NCBI GenBank assembly: GCA_037447655.1
Contig: JBBHKE010003464.1
Span: 157,431-221,430 of the forward strand
Source of the DNA: Zygnema cylindricum
Taxonomy: Eukaryota > Streptophyta > Zygnematophyceae > Zygnematales > Zygnemataceae
Direction: 5' to 3'
DNA: 64,000 nucleotides
Within the stretch, counting starts at the first letter, position 1; every line of letters starts with the position of its first letter. Position numbers and translations under genes: made by a program. Shown piece after piece: positions 51,033 through 62,870 of the stretch. The notes beneath the pieces were generated by a model, which was given only the letters and a program-made list of their open reading frames with translations, made no database searches and was not told where the DNA came from.

Positions 51033-53050
51033 AATGATATAGAGTTTACGATCTAAAAAGGGAAGATATAATCTTAATAAAGCATCTAGTAGTTATGGAT
51101 GAAGAAAAGTCTGTGGATTCATTCAAGTATACAAAGTCAGAAAAAATCAGATTTGAGTCAGAAAATTCCGATGACTTTGAGCTTCCTAACTATCCATGTT
51201 TTAGAGAAAATGACATTCTTGCAGGTACAAATCAAACCGAAAAGGACTGGGCTGCGGAAACTCCAGTGACAACTCTACTCGAAGCGGAAGACGTGGTGGA
51301 AATTGATTCGGAATCAAAGGATAGGGGAGAAGCCGAGTTTGTTCGAAAAAATCCACGAGAACCATCTATTCCGACCTCAGATTTTGAGGGGGGAAGGAGA
51401 AATAGCAAAAGACTGCAAGAAAAGCAGGTTAATAACAAGGTAACTAAACTATCTCATCAAGATGAACCTCAAACTTATGGAGAGGCGATGACTTTTCCAG
51501 AAAGAAACCGGTGGAAGACAGCCATCAACGAGGAGATGGCCTCAATAATGGCAGCCAATACTTGGGAGCTGGTGGATTGTCCACCTAACCGAAAACCAAT
51601 CGGTTGTAAGTGGGTTTTCAAATTAAAACTGAACCCAGATAACACAATCGAACGCTACAAGGCCAGATTAGTTGAAAAGGGATTTACACAAAAGGAAGGA
51701 ATTGACTACGAGGAAACCTTTGCCCCGGTGGTCAAATTTCCCTCCGTCCGCATACTTCTCAGTTTAGCAGCGGCGGAAGACATGGAAGTGCATCAGATGG
51801 ACATCAAGACAGCCTTTTTGCATGGAGAATTGGAAGAGGAGATCTTCATGCGACAACCCGAAGGTTTTGTGGAGGAAGGAGAGGAGAGTAAGGTATGCCG
51901 GCTGATTAAATCTCTTTATGGTTTGAAACAGGCACCTCGACAATGGAATAAGAAGCTTGATGAGTTTCTTACCGGTCTAGGATATATTCGGATCAGCTCA
52001 GATCACTCAATCTATGTTTTCAAAGATGTGGAAGGTTTTATATTTATTGCAATTTATGTTGATGATTTGCTTGTTTTAAGTAAATCAATGGAAAAAATTA
52101 ATAAACTGAAAACCGATCTTAAGGGGAGATTTGAAATGAAGGATATAGGGGAAGCAAAATATATTTAGGGAATTCAAGTAGAGAGAGACCGAAAAAGAAA
52201 AATTATAAGACTGACTCAAAAGGAAGCAATAGGGAACATGCTTGAAAAATTTCAAATGGATAAAGCTAATAGTTGTACAACTCCAATGGAATTAAAGAAG
52301 GGAATTGAGGGGAGTGAGGAAGAAGGGGTCATAGTCTTAGACAAGGAATTATCTCCTGAAGAACAGAAGTTCATGCAGACTATTCCTTACAGGCAAGTAG
52401 TGGGAAGTCTAATCTATTTTATGAATTGTACCCGACCGGATTTAGCTGCAGCAGAAGGAGTACTGAGTAGAAGTCTAAATGATCCCTATAAGAGGGATTG
52501 GGAGGCAGTAAAGAGAGTCCTTAGATATTTGATAGGAACTAGGGATCTATGGTTGCATTTGGGTGGGGAGAAAATTGACATCACTACTTGGAGTGATGCC
52601 AGTTATGGTGATGCTCCGATGAGGAGATGCACTTCTGGATATGTATTATATGTGGGTGATGGGGCTTGCTGTTAGAGTAGCAAACAGCAAAAAGTTATGG
52701 CTCAGTTCACCATGGAGGTTGAGTATATGGTTCCTTGCTCTGCTGTAAAAGAATTGATGTGGGTCAAATGTTTGCTTGGTGAGCTTGGTCACCTTAAGAG
52801 TGGTGTGTAGAATTTTTTTTGTGATAATCAGGCAGCAATCGCTATTTCTGCCAATCCTAAATATCATTTTAAAGCTAAACACATAGACATCAGACTCAGC
52901 TTTGTTAGAGAGAAAGTAGAAAACAAAATAATCAGTTTAGAGTATAGACCAGATAGTGAGATGGTAGCAGATATGATGACCAAACCTGTTCCTTCCCCTA
53001 AGCTAATTTTCTGCAGGGAGAAGTGCGGTCTAAAATTAAAGATTGACTAG
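51033..53050 (+). pseudogene. RT and RNase H of A3, lightly broken
   Basis: The linker (YPCFRENDILAGTNQTEKD, KRLQEKQVNNKVTKLSHQDE) leads into RT with GCKWVFKLKLNPDN, DIKTAFLHGELEEEIF and FIAIYVDDLLVLSKSMEKIN (YVDD intact), open from 51095 to a TAG at 52166. After it comes RNase H to 52675 (TTWSDASYGDAPMRR, GDGACC then TAG). A degenerate tail follows with CDNQAAIAIS preceded by a stop, and DMMTKPVPSPKL. Only a few point mutations separate it from A1, so it is recent. Confidence 0.92.
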
Positions 53051-53063
53051 AAAATAAGGGGAG

Positions 53064-54117
53064 TGTAAAAATTAATGGTCCATTTTTTAGTATTTTCTAG
53101 GTCTAAATAGAAATATAAAAAGAAGCCGAGGCAGTCTACCTCTAACTTCTCTCTCCAACTCTCAAACTTGTTGCAGTCACTGAGAAATTGGAGAGGGAGC
53201 TAGAGCCATGGCTACCTAGGCTATGTAGAGGTTTACGGGAAATTAATATTGGTTAAGGGTTTATTTACTAAAAGGTATGTGCCGGCCATAGGATTTAATC
53301 CTGGTACATACCGGCCGGCAGACAGTTGATAGCGGGTAGCCATAGCCGTTAAGTCTAGAACTAGTGTTACGTTCTATATAGTTTGATATTTATTTAACCA
53401 TGAATATGTAAGATAAATCATTTAACTGTAATTGTTTACAGGATACATAGATCCGGTTATGTATAAGTACGGATTACGGTACGGACATAAAATCAATACC
53501 GCCCATTTATTTCTTTAGTGAAACGAATACCGCGCATGTATTTATTACGGCTACGATTAAATTCGAATTTAATCGGACGGCCAAAATTAGCGCCAAGATC
53601 GCGGAAGAAGATTTCGGCGGTTTGTGACCATCGCCACATCGGATGACACGTGGCGAAATTGCATTGGATCGTGGTATCTACGGAGATTATGGCACCGAAT
53701 CCGGATATGACATGTGTCGACATTTAGGCCATGTCCTACAATGTCCGTACATGAAGTACACCCGCAGCTGTACTTTTGCGTACGGAACTGTAATCTGATT
53801 GGTTCCGTACATCAGTAAATAGAGTCTGTGAGAGAGATAGGACTTATGAAAATTAGGAGATAGGACCCTCTCTCCCAGAGAGCCTTTATACAACAGGTCA
53901 ACTTTGACCCTCCATAACTTACTTCTCAGGGGAGCAAATTCAGAGATTCCTTTTGCTATCGAATCATGGGAGTCTTGCCTTCACAGGGGTGTTGGTGGTC
54001 AAAGTTTTTGTCTACCAGGGTGGCAGTTTTTTTTGCTAAAACAAAGGGGTCAGAGTTATCCTAGAGGCTTCGTGGAAGCTGTCCACTCTGAGGACTTATG
54101 GAGGTCTCAGAGTCACA
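53064..54117 (+). repeat. 3' LTR of A3 (1054 bp)
   Basis: It starts TGTAAAAATTAATGG and ends AGAGTCACA before duplicated cggcc. It represents a sub-family distinct from A4 (AATTAATGGTCCATTTTTT at the start; CCTAGGCTATGTAGAGG). The leader hairpin has one arm mutated (GAATC-ATGG-GAGTC near 53960). Confidence 0.94.
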
Positions 54118-54122
54118 CGGCC

Positions 54123-55340
54123 CACATGTGCTAGAATAACGCAGCTTTTACAAATTTACAGCATACATATCCAAATAGTATCTACTATGCTCGTGGCATA
54201 AGTGTTAAAAATTTAGCTCTGGGTGATGTATCTTTGATGGAAGATGTGGGGGGAAAGCCGGTAGATACAACTCTATACGATGTTTTTTACGTTCCAGACT
54301 TTAAGGAGAATCTTTATTTCTACGTCCTTAGTGTAAAGCAAAGGATTTGAGGTCATTCTGAAAGGAGGTAGACAGGTTGTGAGCAAGAAAGGGAAAGTAT
54401 CAGTATCGGAAACTAGAGATGCTAGCAAAATGTACCGGATATTCATGGCTGAAATTAAAGAAAATGATATCCTCTACTCGAGTGTCGAATCAGATAATGA
54501 CTTGTGGCATAAAAGATTAGGACATATGAATTATGATAGTCTAAAAGAAATGGTGAACTAGGGAAATCTTGATCGAGTTTTTATCACATCTTATCCTATC
54601 AAATCATGTGATGGTTGTTCCCTTGGCAAGATCAAGAGATTGCCATTTCCACAAGAAAAAGACAACAGATCGAAAAGAGTTGTGCAGCTAATACATCCTG
54701 ATATTCTCGGTCCTTCACAAATGGCCTTGGCTGGAGACGTCCACTATATGGTTGCATTTACAGAAAAACTACTAAAGGTACACCAAAGTTTACTTCATGC
54801 AGAATAAAATTGAAGTATTTACTCACTTCAAACACTACAAAGCGTGGGCAAAAAAACTTCATGGAGTATCAATATTGACAATGAGATCGGACAACGGAGA
54901 AGATTATACATCAAGGGAATTTGAATTATTCTTCCTTCAGGAAGGTATCACTCATAATCTTACAGTTCTTTATACACTAGAAACAAAATTGTGTTTTTGA
55001 GAGATTAAATAGGATAGTGACACAAAGTGCTCAGTCCATGCTAGGAGATGAAGGGCTAGATTTGAAATTTTGGGCAGAAACACTCAATTGTGATATTTAT
55101 ATTTAGAGCATAATTGCATCTTGATCTCTTACCACTACACCTTATGAGATTTGGACAGGAGAAAAACTTGATGTTATTCACTTTAAGATCTTTGGCAGCA
55201 AGTGTTTTATTCTAGACACTTCAAAAGATAGTCGAAAAATCGATGCGAAGGTCTTACTGGGGATTTTTATGGGGTATGATGATCATGCAAAAGGATATAA
55301 AGTATTTGTATTTGAGAGGTGAAAATTTATCATCTGTAGA
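54123..55340 (+). pseudogene. Protease end and integrase of J, broken
   Basis: After A3 the protease tail is degenerate. The pre-integrase domain (54379-54561) reads ETRDASKMYRIFMAEIKEND and LWHKRLGHMNYDSLKEMVN. CDGCSLGKIKRLPF supplies the Cys pair, LIHPDILGPSQMAL the first Asp, and LTMRSDNGEDYTSREFELFF (54797-55000) the second. A shifted ERLNRIVTQSAQSMLGDEG supplies the Glu. KFWAETLNCDIYI and the TPYEIWTGEKLDVIHFKIFG linker follow. There are many stops. Confidence 0.85.
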
Positions 55341-56430
55341 AATATACAGATTAAAGATAAACTAGAGCTGGTTGGCTTTTTTAAAGTAGCAGACCAATCG
55401 GCAAAAGACAAACAAATATATGTTTTTTTTCACCATGCACAACAAGTTTCCTGTCCACCAGCAAGTCAGACATCTACTCCTTCAGTTCCCCTAGTTCCTT
55501 CATAGGATGCTTCACCGCAAGTTCAAAATCAGGCGGAACAAACTGTTACACAGTGAGATCCAGCACAGGTGACGGAACTGGCCACGCAGTCAAATCGTAG
55601 ACTGCAAATAATTTCAGCTTTAGAATTTCTCGGAAGAAGGAGATCTAGCAGCCATCTGCAAACAAGTTCTCACTTTGCTTTTTTTGCAGCTACAGAGGAG
55701 CCTCTCAAAATTCAGGAGGCCTTTTCATCAAGTGAGAGAAATCAATGGATAGAGGCGGCAAACGATGAATTGAAGTATTTTAGGGAGGCATAGACATGGG
55801 AGCTGGTAGATCTTCCTCCGGGCAAAAAAGCCATCGGCAGCAAATGGGTATTTAAGGTGAAGCTGAACCCGCACAACACCATTGAAAGGTATAAGGCCGA
55901 ACTAGTGGCCAATTGGTATAATGAAAAAGAAGGTATTGACTTTGAAAAAACCTTCTCTCCAGTTGTTAGATTTTCTACTATCAGAATTCTACTAAGTCTA
56001 GCGGCTATAGACAATATAGAAATACATCAAATGGATGTTAAAATAGCTTTCTTGCATAGACAATTAGAAGAAACCATTTACATGAAGCAACCTGATATGT
56101 ATGTAGAAAAGGGAAAGCAAGAATTAGTGTGTAAGTTGATGAAATCTCTATATAGGTTGAAACAAGCCCCTAGGCAATGGAATCTGCAGTTAGATGAGTT
56201 TTTGACTCGGCTAGGTTATAAGAGAGTTAGCTTAGATAATTCTCTATATGTTTTACAAGGGAGGATGGAGTACAGTACATTCCAATAAATGTGGATGATT
56301 TATTACTAATAATTAAATCAATGGATGAGATAAACCACATTAAAACAACTTTAAGGTCTAAGTTTGAGATGAAACACCTCGGTGAGGCCAAGTAGATCTT
56401 AAGCATAAAGGTAAAAAGAGATAGAAACAA
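55341..56430 (+). pseudogene. Reverse transcriptase of J, broken
   Basis: The readable course is SSERNQWIEAANDELKYFRE, then WELVDLPPGKKAIGSKWVFK, then NPHNTIERYKAELVANWYNE, TFSPVVRFSTIRILLSLAAI, HQMDVKIAFLHRQLEETIYM (55857-56288), SLYRLKQAPRQWNLQLDEFL, and after a shift IPINVDDLLLIIKSMDEI. The catalytic box is NVDD rather than YVDD. Confidence 0.87.
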
Positions 56431-57300
56431 AATGTTGATTATGTTGACTCAAAAAGAAGGAATAGATAATATCCCGGAAAAAATTGAAATAAAAGATGTA
56501 AGAGGATCTGTCACTCCTATGGAATTTAGGCAAAAATTGGAAGGAAGTGAGCAAATTCGAGGATAATGGTTAGTGATAGTCTAGAGACATATGAGTTTAT
56601 GGCCTCAAAACGATACAGGTTGGTAGTTGGAAGTCTTATATATATTTTTAAACTGTACGAGACTTGATGTTGCAGCATTTGTGAAAGTCTTGAGTAGAAG
56701 TCTGCAAGTCTTGAGTAGAAATCTGCAGAACCCTAAAAAGGCAAACTGGGAAGTATCAAAAAGAGTGTTGAGATATCTTGGAGGTACTCTAAATCTTAAG
56801 CTTATATTCGGAGGAGGAGAAGTGAAAAGACAAACGAGGAGCGACGCTTGTTATAGGGACATGCCAAGCCAGAAATCTACAATTGGTTTTGTTCTTAAGA
56901 TTGGAGATGGAACTTGCTCCTTGAGCAGCAAATTACAAAAGGTTACAGCTCAATCCACAATAGAGTCAAAATACATGGCAGCAGCTTCTAGCCTTAAGAA
57001 GCTCCTATAGGACAAGTCTATTTTACAAGAACTTTGATAAATACAAACAAGTCCTCAGGCTATCTAGTGTGACAACTAGGCTGCCATTGCAATTGCCACT
57101 AACCCCAACCATCATTTTAAGAGCAAACACATGGATGTTAGACTTCACTTTGTCATAGAAAAAATGCTTGCAAAAGTCATTAAATTTTGTTATTTATCGG
57201 ATGAGAAGATGGTGGTTGACATGTTAACAAAAGCCCTTCTTGCTCCTCAATTGCAGTTTTTTAGAGTGGCTATTGGGTTGAGTGAGTAACTGGGTTTAAA
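56431..57300 (+). pseudogene. RNase H of J, broken
   Basis: QKEGIDNIPEKIEIKD is followed by VGSLIYIF-like sequence, a 24-bp tandem duplication (VLSRSLQVLSRNLQ, about 56684-56731), LRYLGGTLNLKLIFGGGEVK, TRSDACYRDMPSQKSTIGFV, QSTIESKYMAAASSLKKLL, a CDN remnant as VTTRLPLQLPLTPT-type out-of-frame sequence, and EKMVVDMLTKALLAPQ near the end. The polypurine tract is AGATTTAGGGGAG (about 57300-57312). Confidence 0.85.
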
Positions 57301-57312
57301 GATTTAGGGGAG

Positions 57313-58299
57313 TGTTGAAATATAAATCTTTAGTTCAATACACAAGGCCATGAGGGGAGATTAAGGACTTCGAATATTTTTCATCTAAGACAGATAAAAT
57401 ACTTACCTTTGATAGTGTGACAATACCAGATAGACAGTAGAGTGTACTGTACTTTCACAAGGACGCGTGTCAACATTTGAAGATGATCTAGGTATTCCTG
57501 AGTGGCAACCGACACCCATATACGCATGTCACAAAACCTATAGGCGTTTTCGGTGAATCGGACGGACAAAGAGTAAATCGAACATCCGAGAGAGAATTGC
57601 AAGAGATCGAAAGTAGATCTTTGATACGAGCCAATTCAACCGACGTGATCAAAGCGAGGACCACAATGTCTAAGTGCGCGTACACACTTAGGATGTTTCG
57701 TACCACTAGATCAACATTTATATGGACTTTTGTGATTCATGCTGATTAAGCATCGGCAACATTAATTGTATAGACGATATTTGTAAATATCTGGAAAACA
57801 AATGGTTGGCTTTTAGTGTATTAGAAATTAGTGTTACACTGTTCATTTAGCGGCAAGTAGTAAATAGGGTTTTGGAGGTATTTACGGTAGAGTGACCTAC
57901 AAGTAGAATAATTTGTCCTAGATTAGTATAGTACTCTAATAGAGTTACCTAAATTTGTATAGAAAGTAGATACCCACTGGGAGTATATAATTTAGGACTA
58001 AACCAAATTTGTATCATCCAGTTTTGGGATAATGAAAATCTAAGGGCAGTTTTTGGGAAACTTCCAGATATCATATCTTAATGTTTACTAGGTCAATTGG
58101 GCTTCTGTTTTAGGAATTGTCAATTTATTGTGTTTTGTATCATTCTGATGAATTTAGGGCAGATTCGCCTTTTGAGTCACATTCTGTGTCAACTAAAAGT
58201 TAGATCTTGAAGTAGATCATTGACAATTTCTGTTGCTAATATGTCTACTTCCACTACTTCTGCAGGACCACCTCTTGCAACTATGGTTGTAGAACAACA
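57313..58299 (+). repeat. 3' LTR of J (987 bp)
   Basis: It starts TGTTGAAATATAAATC and ends GTAGAACAACA. Near the end an ATG at 58242 opens MSTSTTSAGPPLATMVVEQQ, the LTR-encoded gag start. Confidence 0.92.
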
Positions 58300-58606
58300 A
58301 AAATGTTGGGAGCCATTGAATCTCAAGTTCGCAACTAGTCGTGTCCGTTTAAATTCAACGTCGTTTTGTTTGGTAATTCGTGAAATGGAGTATGTAGATT
58401 GATACCGTCTTTATTAACAGATCAATCCATATATATGTAATGTATCCTCAATACCTAGCGGATAAAGTCGACAACATCGTCTACGTGGTGAATGTGAAGG
58501 TACTATGATCAAATTCTAGTGGGGTCACGAATTCCTTTTGTTAACAACTCCTTTCTCTCTCTCTCTCTTCTTAGTCTACACTTTCTCTGCTAAAGTGCCA
58601 GCCATA
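58300..58606 (-). repeat. Remnant of a G-type LTR hosting J and K
   Basis: CGTGTCCGTTTAAATTC and GAAATGGAGTATGTAGATTG match the G LTR (40350-40415, 20105-20160). A decayed tRNA-like module follows (about 58455-58535: CTAGCGGATAAAG, ATGATCAAATTCTAG). The piece is cut on the right by K, and on the left it adjoins a short unassigned stretch after J. Confidence 0.75.
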
Positions 58607-59482
58607 TGTTGTTCCACGACCACTGGAGCAGGTGCAACAACAGTAGTAGTAGAAGTAGAAATAATTCACTCATAGAAGCTTACCAAAAATCCTACCCAAT
58701 AGCTGATTTCTACAGCTCACCAAATTTGTCACAAAGGTCCAAACTACTTTGAACTATACCATACCATAGAATATTACAAAGGCTAAAAACTCTCAAAGTT
58801 TTAGTCCAATTGATCCAACATACACCAAGATATGCAACTCAGAAGTTTCCTAGAAATAGTTTGCAAATTACACAGTCTGGAAGTCTAGAAACATCAAAAG
58901 TTATAAGTCCTAAGTCTTATACTCGTAGTAAGTTCCTACTCGTAGTTCTCTTATTACATAGTGTTGTACCTTCGATACAAACGTTCTTAAGAGATACGTC
59001 CAAAATCCTAATTGCCATTGAGATCTAAGTACTTGTAATCATGCTAAAGCTAATTCTGCCACAGTACACTCAATGTAACTGAGAGGTCAATACAATTATT
59101 TGTCGTCGACTTAATTACTATTGTGCAAATGAGCTCATCCAGATATTGCAAAAACACCTGCCAGTAAATCACTATGAATCTCGTCCATTGACTTGATTCA
59201 GGTTAACTCCAGTTGTGTTGTCTTGTTCTTAATCATATTCAACGTCACCGCAACTTCATTGTTGCAGCGTCGTCTAGTATTGAATAGCCGCAGCTACTTT
59301 GTGCCATCTGCGTCGCAGCTGCTTTGTCTCGTTCAATGTGTGGAAGGCTTATGTGGATGTCAGTTCTATTCTGAATTACTTGTTTTGTACTTACGTGACA
59401 ACGCGTGTCTTTTACGCTATATTTTACTCTCTTTCTGCCGTCACAGTAATTTACTAAGACTTAAAGCTTTCCAAAATCAACA
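58607..59482 (-). repeat. 3' LTR of K (876 bp)
   Basis: In its own orientation it starts TGTTGATTTTGGAAAGC (59482) after a CTAAAGCTTTAGGGAAG-like polypurine tract and ends GTGGAACAACA at 58607. The 5' LTR copy (63602 on) is the same type. Confidence 0.87.
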
Positions 59483-59713
59483 CTTCCCTAAAGCTTTAGA
59501 CTCAGTGTATCACCGCAGCTACTATGTAAAGAAGCGTAGCTGAGTTGGTGTACCAGGCAGTATGGCAGCATAGCAACGCAACAATTTTACCTAGTCCCAC
59601 TGCATCCCAATGTAAGACTTAGCGCAATATGGCAGTATAGCACCGCAGCAACTCTGCTAGCCACTTAGTCCCAATGCATCCCTTTAATACTTCAACTTAG
59701 GAGCAGGAAAAGC
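59483..59713 (-). other. 3' untranslated region of K with a degenerate tandem duplication
   Basis: Non-coding sequence between the pol stop and the LTR. Two similar blocks carry GCATAGCAACGCAACAA / GTATAGCACCGCAGCAA, each followed by a CCCAATGCATCCC-like string (about 59560-59610 and 59632-59685). No ORF is convincing here. Confidence 0.6.
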
Positions 59714-60400
59714 TTAAGTGAGCATATCAACAATCATTTTTGCATCTGGCAGATAACATAATTTAATTACCCGGGTAAACACTTTTTCTCTTACAAAGTG
59801 TAATCTTACATCCCTGTGCTTACTCTTGAAGTGGTGACTTGGATTAGAGGCAATGGCAATGGCAGCTTGGTTATCACACCAGATCACCTGTGGACCAACT
59901 TGCATCCCAATTTTTGCAACATGGATTTTACCCATAAGTGTTTTTTGAGGGCCGAGCTTGCTGCCAAGTATTCTGACTCAATTGTCGATTGTGCCATATC
60001 ATTTTAAAGTTTGCTGCTCCAGTAGCAAGTCCCGTTCCCAATTTGTAGAACGAATCTCGTGGTGGATTTCTTGCTTAGCATGTCGCCATAGCTTGCATCA
60101 CTCCATGTTTGCAACTTCACCTCTTCTGCGCCTAGTGTAAGTTTGAGGTATTTGGTTCCTGCCAAATAACTTAAGACTATCCTTGTTGCATCAGGGTCAG
60201 ATTTTTTAGGATTTTCTAGACTTTTGCTCAGTACCCCAACTGCTGCAGCAATATCAGGACGGGTAAAATTCATGAAATATATTAAGCTTCCAATTTTTTC
60301 TCTGTAAAGTATTAGTGTCATAGGATCATCCTCCCCTGAATCTAAATACTCACAAAGAATAACACCCGGTTCTGTTTCTTTTCGCTCTAACTTCTACAAA
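59714..60400 (-). pseudogene. RNase H of K, broken
   Basis: REKIGSLIYFMNFTRPDIAA, VLSYLAGTKYLKLTLGAEEV, QTWSDASYGDMLSKKSTTRF and NGTCYWSSKL (60004-60321), then after a shift QVIWCDNQAAIAIASNPSHH, KHRDVRLHFVREKVFTRVIK and AKMIVDMLT (59714-59935). The WSD and CDN acidic residues survive; the MEAEY segment lies in the shifted part and is degenerate. Confidence 0.87.
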
Positions 60401-61330
60401 AACTCCATTGGAGTTATACACCCTTTTGCCCCGCGCATTCCATATTCATCTAACATGTTTCCAATAACCTTCTTTTGAGTTAATTTTATTAATCTATTAT
60501 TTTTATCCCTTTTTACTTGAATACCCTGAATATATTTCGCCTCACCGAGGTCTTTCATCTGAAACCGCGAATTTAAGACAGTTTTGATTTTATTAATTTT
60601 AGCCGTTGATTTGCTAATTAGTAGTAGATAATCTATATATGCTACTATATATAATATCCCATCCTCACCCTAGAGAACATAAACATAATGTTCAGACCTT
60701 ATCGTTTGAAATCCTAGGCTAGTTACGAATTCGTCAAGCTTCAGATTCCATTGCCTAGAGGCCTGGTTTAGGCTGTACAAAGATTTTAACAATTTGCATA
60801 CTAAGTGTTATTTTACTGGCTCTGCATATATTTCGGGCTGCTGCATATAAATGGTATCTTCTAGCTCTCCATGCAAGAAGGCCGTTTTTACATCCATCTT
60901 ATGTATTTCTATATCTTCTATAGCAGCTAGGGACAGCAGGATCCTAACTGTCGAAAATCTTACAACGGGAGAAAAAGTTTCTTCAAATTCAATTCGTTTT
61001 TTTTTATTATACGCCTTTGCCACAAGCCTAGCTTTATAGGATCCCAACTGTCGAAAATCTTACAACGAGAGAAATTTTTTCTTCAAAGTCAATTCGTTTT
61101 TTTTATTATACGCCTTTCCCACAAGCCTAACTTTATATCGTTCAATGGTGTTATTGGGATTTAACTTCACCTTGAATACCCATTTGGTGCCGATCGCTTT
61201 TCGGTCTGGAGGAAGATCCACAAGCTCCCATGTCTGAGCTTCCATGATTGACTTTATTTTGTGGTTAGCTACCTCAATCCAGTGATGTCGTTCTGGTGAC
61301 GAGAAGGCCTCTCGAATGGTCCGAGGCTCC
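60401..61330 (-). pseudogene. Reverse transcriptase of K, broken, with 100-bp tandem duplication
   Basis: AQTWELVDLPPDRKAIGTKW (61060-61245) is followed by a partly repeated segment: YKVRLVGKAYNKKN and again YKARLVAKAYNKKKR. This reflects an exact 100-bp tandem duplication (60941-61040 and 61041-61140). Then come FSPVVRFSTVRILLSLAAIE, HKMDVKTAFLHGELEDTIYM and QPEIYAEPVK. The catalytic box near 60640 reads YIDY instead of YVDD. Confidence 0.88.
60941..61140. repeat. 100-bp tandem duplication inside K RT
   Basis: ATCCTAACTGTCGAAAATC at 60941 recurs as ATCCCAACTGTCGAAAATC at 61041, and the two 100-bp copies differ at only a few bases. It duplicates part of RT, so it arose after the element was dead or killed it. 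Confidence 0.93.
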
Positions 61331-62280
61331 CTTGAGGAGGCAGTGTAGGCAAAGTGGGAGTTTGTTTGCAGCCGGCTACTAGATCGTCTTCTTCGCGGAA
61401 ATTATGAGGCTGAAATCGTCTGATCCCTCGTATTTCTCTTTTGTCTCTGTGTATAATTCCCAGGATTCGAATTTTGGTAACCGAGCTGAAACTAAACTTG
61501 TTGAGGAACTTGGTTCATTTCAGACACCGGTGACACCACCGGAGGCTTGTGCACCTGTGTCACAATCTCTTGTTTGCAGTCTAAAATGACATAATCCTGT
61601 ACTTTTTGTTGTTTTTCTTGTGTTGTCATTTTAAATAAACCTCTCGAGTCAAGCTTATCCTTTACAATAATATTTGTTGCTACAATTAATTTATGTATCT
61701 CAAATACAAAGACTCTATACCCTTTGGAGTGATCATCATACCCCAACAAAATATCCGGTAATCCTTTCGGTTCCATTTTCCATATGTCTTTAGATGTATT
61801 TAAAATGAAGCATTTGCTACCAAAGACTTTGAAATGACTAATATTTGATTTTCTATTATTCCAGACTTCATAGGGAGTAGTCTCTACAGATCTTGACCTT
61901 ATTCTATTCTTTATGTAAACAACACAATTCAATCCTTCAACCCATAATTTTGGATCCACATCCTTATCTGCATGCATGGACCTTGATCTCTCTATAATAG
62001 TTCTATTTAGTCTTTCTAAAACCCCATTTTGTTCTGGTGAATATGGAACAATTAGCTGATGAATAATACCTTCCTTAAGTAGGAATTTTTAAAACTCTTT
62101 TGACTTATATTCGCCGTCGTTGTCCGATCTGAGTTCCAAAATTGGCAGATCATGTAGTTTCTCCGCCCATGCATTGTAGTGTTCGAAGTGGTTGAAGACT
62201 TAAACATCACTCTTGTCTTTCATGAAGTACATTTTAGTAAACCTCAAAAAATATTATGTAAACGTAACCATGTATTTCAT
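61331..62280 (-). pseudogene. Integrase core and linker of K, broken
   Basis: The open part 61492-61977 reads DPKLWVEGLNCVVYIKNRIR, TTPYEVWNNRKSNISHFKVF, LPDILLGYDDHSKGYRVFVF, the conserved stretch after the integrase core. Upstream (61980-62270) the RSDNDGEYKS-like second Asp and the ERLNRTIIERSRSM-like Glu segment can be read in shifted frames. Confidence 0.83.
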
Positions 62281-62870
62281 CCCCCGGCAGATGGTACCTT
62301 TGCAGGACCGAAAACATCAAAATAAATTAGTTGCAAAAGTTTAGTGGACCAGTGTTCAAATTCTTTAGGAAACGGTAATTTGTGTATTATTCCTAGTGCA
62401 CAGCCATCACACGTTATAGGTGACTGATTTGCAAGAGTGACTCCTTCTAATTTACCAGCATATACCATTTTTTTCAAAACTGGCATAGTTCACATGGTCT
62501 AACCTCTTATGCCACAGCTCATCTGAAGATAATGCACCAGAATGTAAAACATCATTTTTTTTATTATCGGGCATATACATTCGATACATTTTGCTGGCAT
62601 CTCTAGTAGCTGTGACCGCAGTCTTTCCATTGTTGTTAACAACATGCCGACCATTTTTCAAATTGACCCCAAACCCTTTTCTTTCTACCTAAGAAGTTGA
62701 AAACAATTTTTTCTAGAAATCCGAACAAAGAGAACATTGTGAAGAGGTCTCTCAACTGCTTTTTCTTCTATATCAACTAAAAGGAAACATCACCTACAAC
62801 ACTTGTCTGAACACTTATACCACAAGCATAGTAGATATTTTAAGCTTACGACAGAACTAATATCCATGAC
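62277..62870 (-). pseudogene. Pre-integrase zinc domain and protease end of K
   Basis: TATRDASKMYRMYMPDNKKN and LWHKRLDHVNYASFEK (62452-62661) carry the His pair (H of WHKR; GHV is now DHV). ITCDGCALGIIHKLPFPKEF supplies the Cys pair, and LIYFDVFGPAKVPSAGG carries the first catalytic Asp (62277-62486). The preceding protease region is too degenerate to assign residues. Confidence 0.83.

Larger units (their letters stand above)
49895..54117 (+). mobile_element. A3: internally deleted family-A Copia element in J protease
   Basis: Perfect target duplication cggcc (49890-49894 and 54118-54122). The 5' LTR has lost its middle (508 against 1054 bp). PBS intact. Gag is joined at about 51032 to the linker after integrase, so protease and integrase are gone. 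RT and RNase H remain with a few stops. It is a deletion derivative that kept its LTR ends, PBS and polypurine tract. Confidence 0.95.
42203..58299 (+). mobile_element. J: old full-length Copia element (family J/K) with two nested elements
   Basis: 5' LTR in two pieces (42203-42767 and 48486-48935) around A2; interior 48936-57312 around A3; 3' LTR 57313-58299. Flanks gaaat (42198-42202) and aaaat (58300-58304) match at four of five bases, consistent with an aged target duplication. Without A2 and A3 it is about 6.15 kb. All pol domains are recognisable but broken. It is a different Copia lineage from A, C, E and G: gag and LTR are unlike, and protease has DTG. Confidence 0.9.
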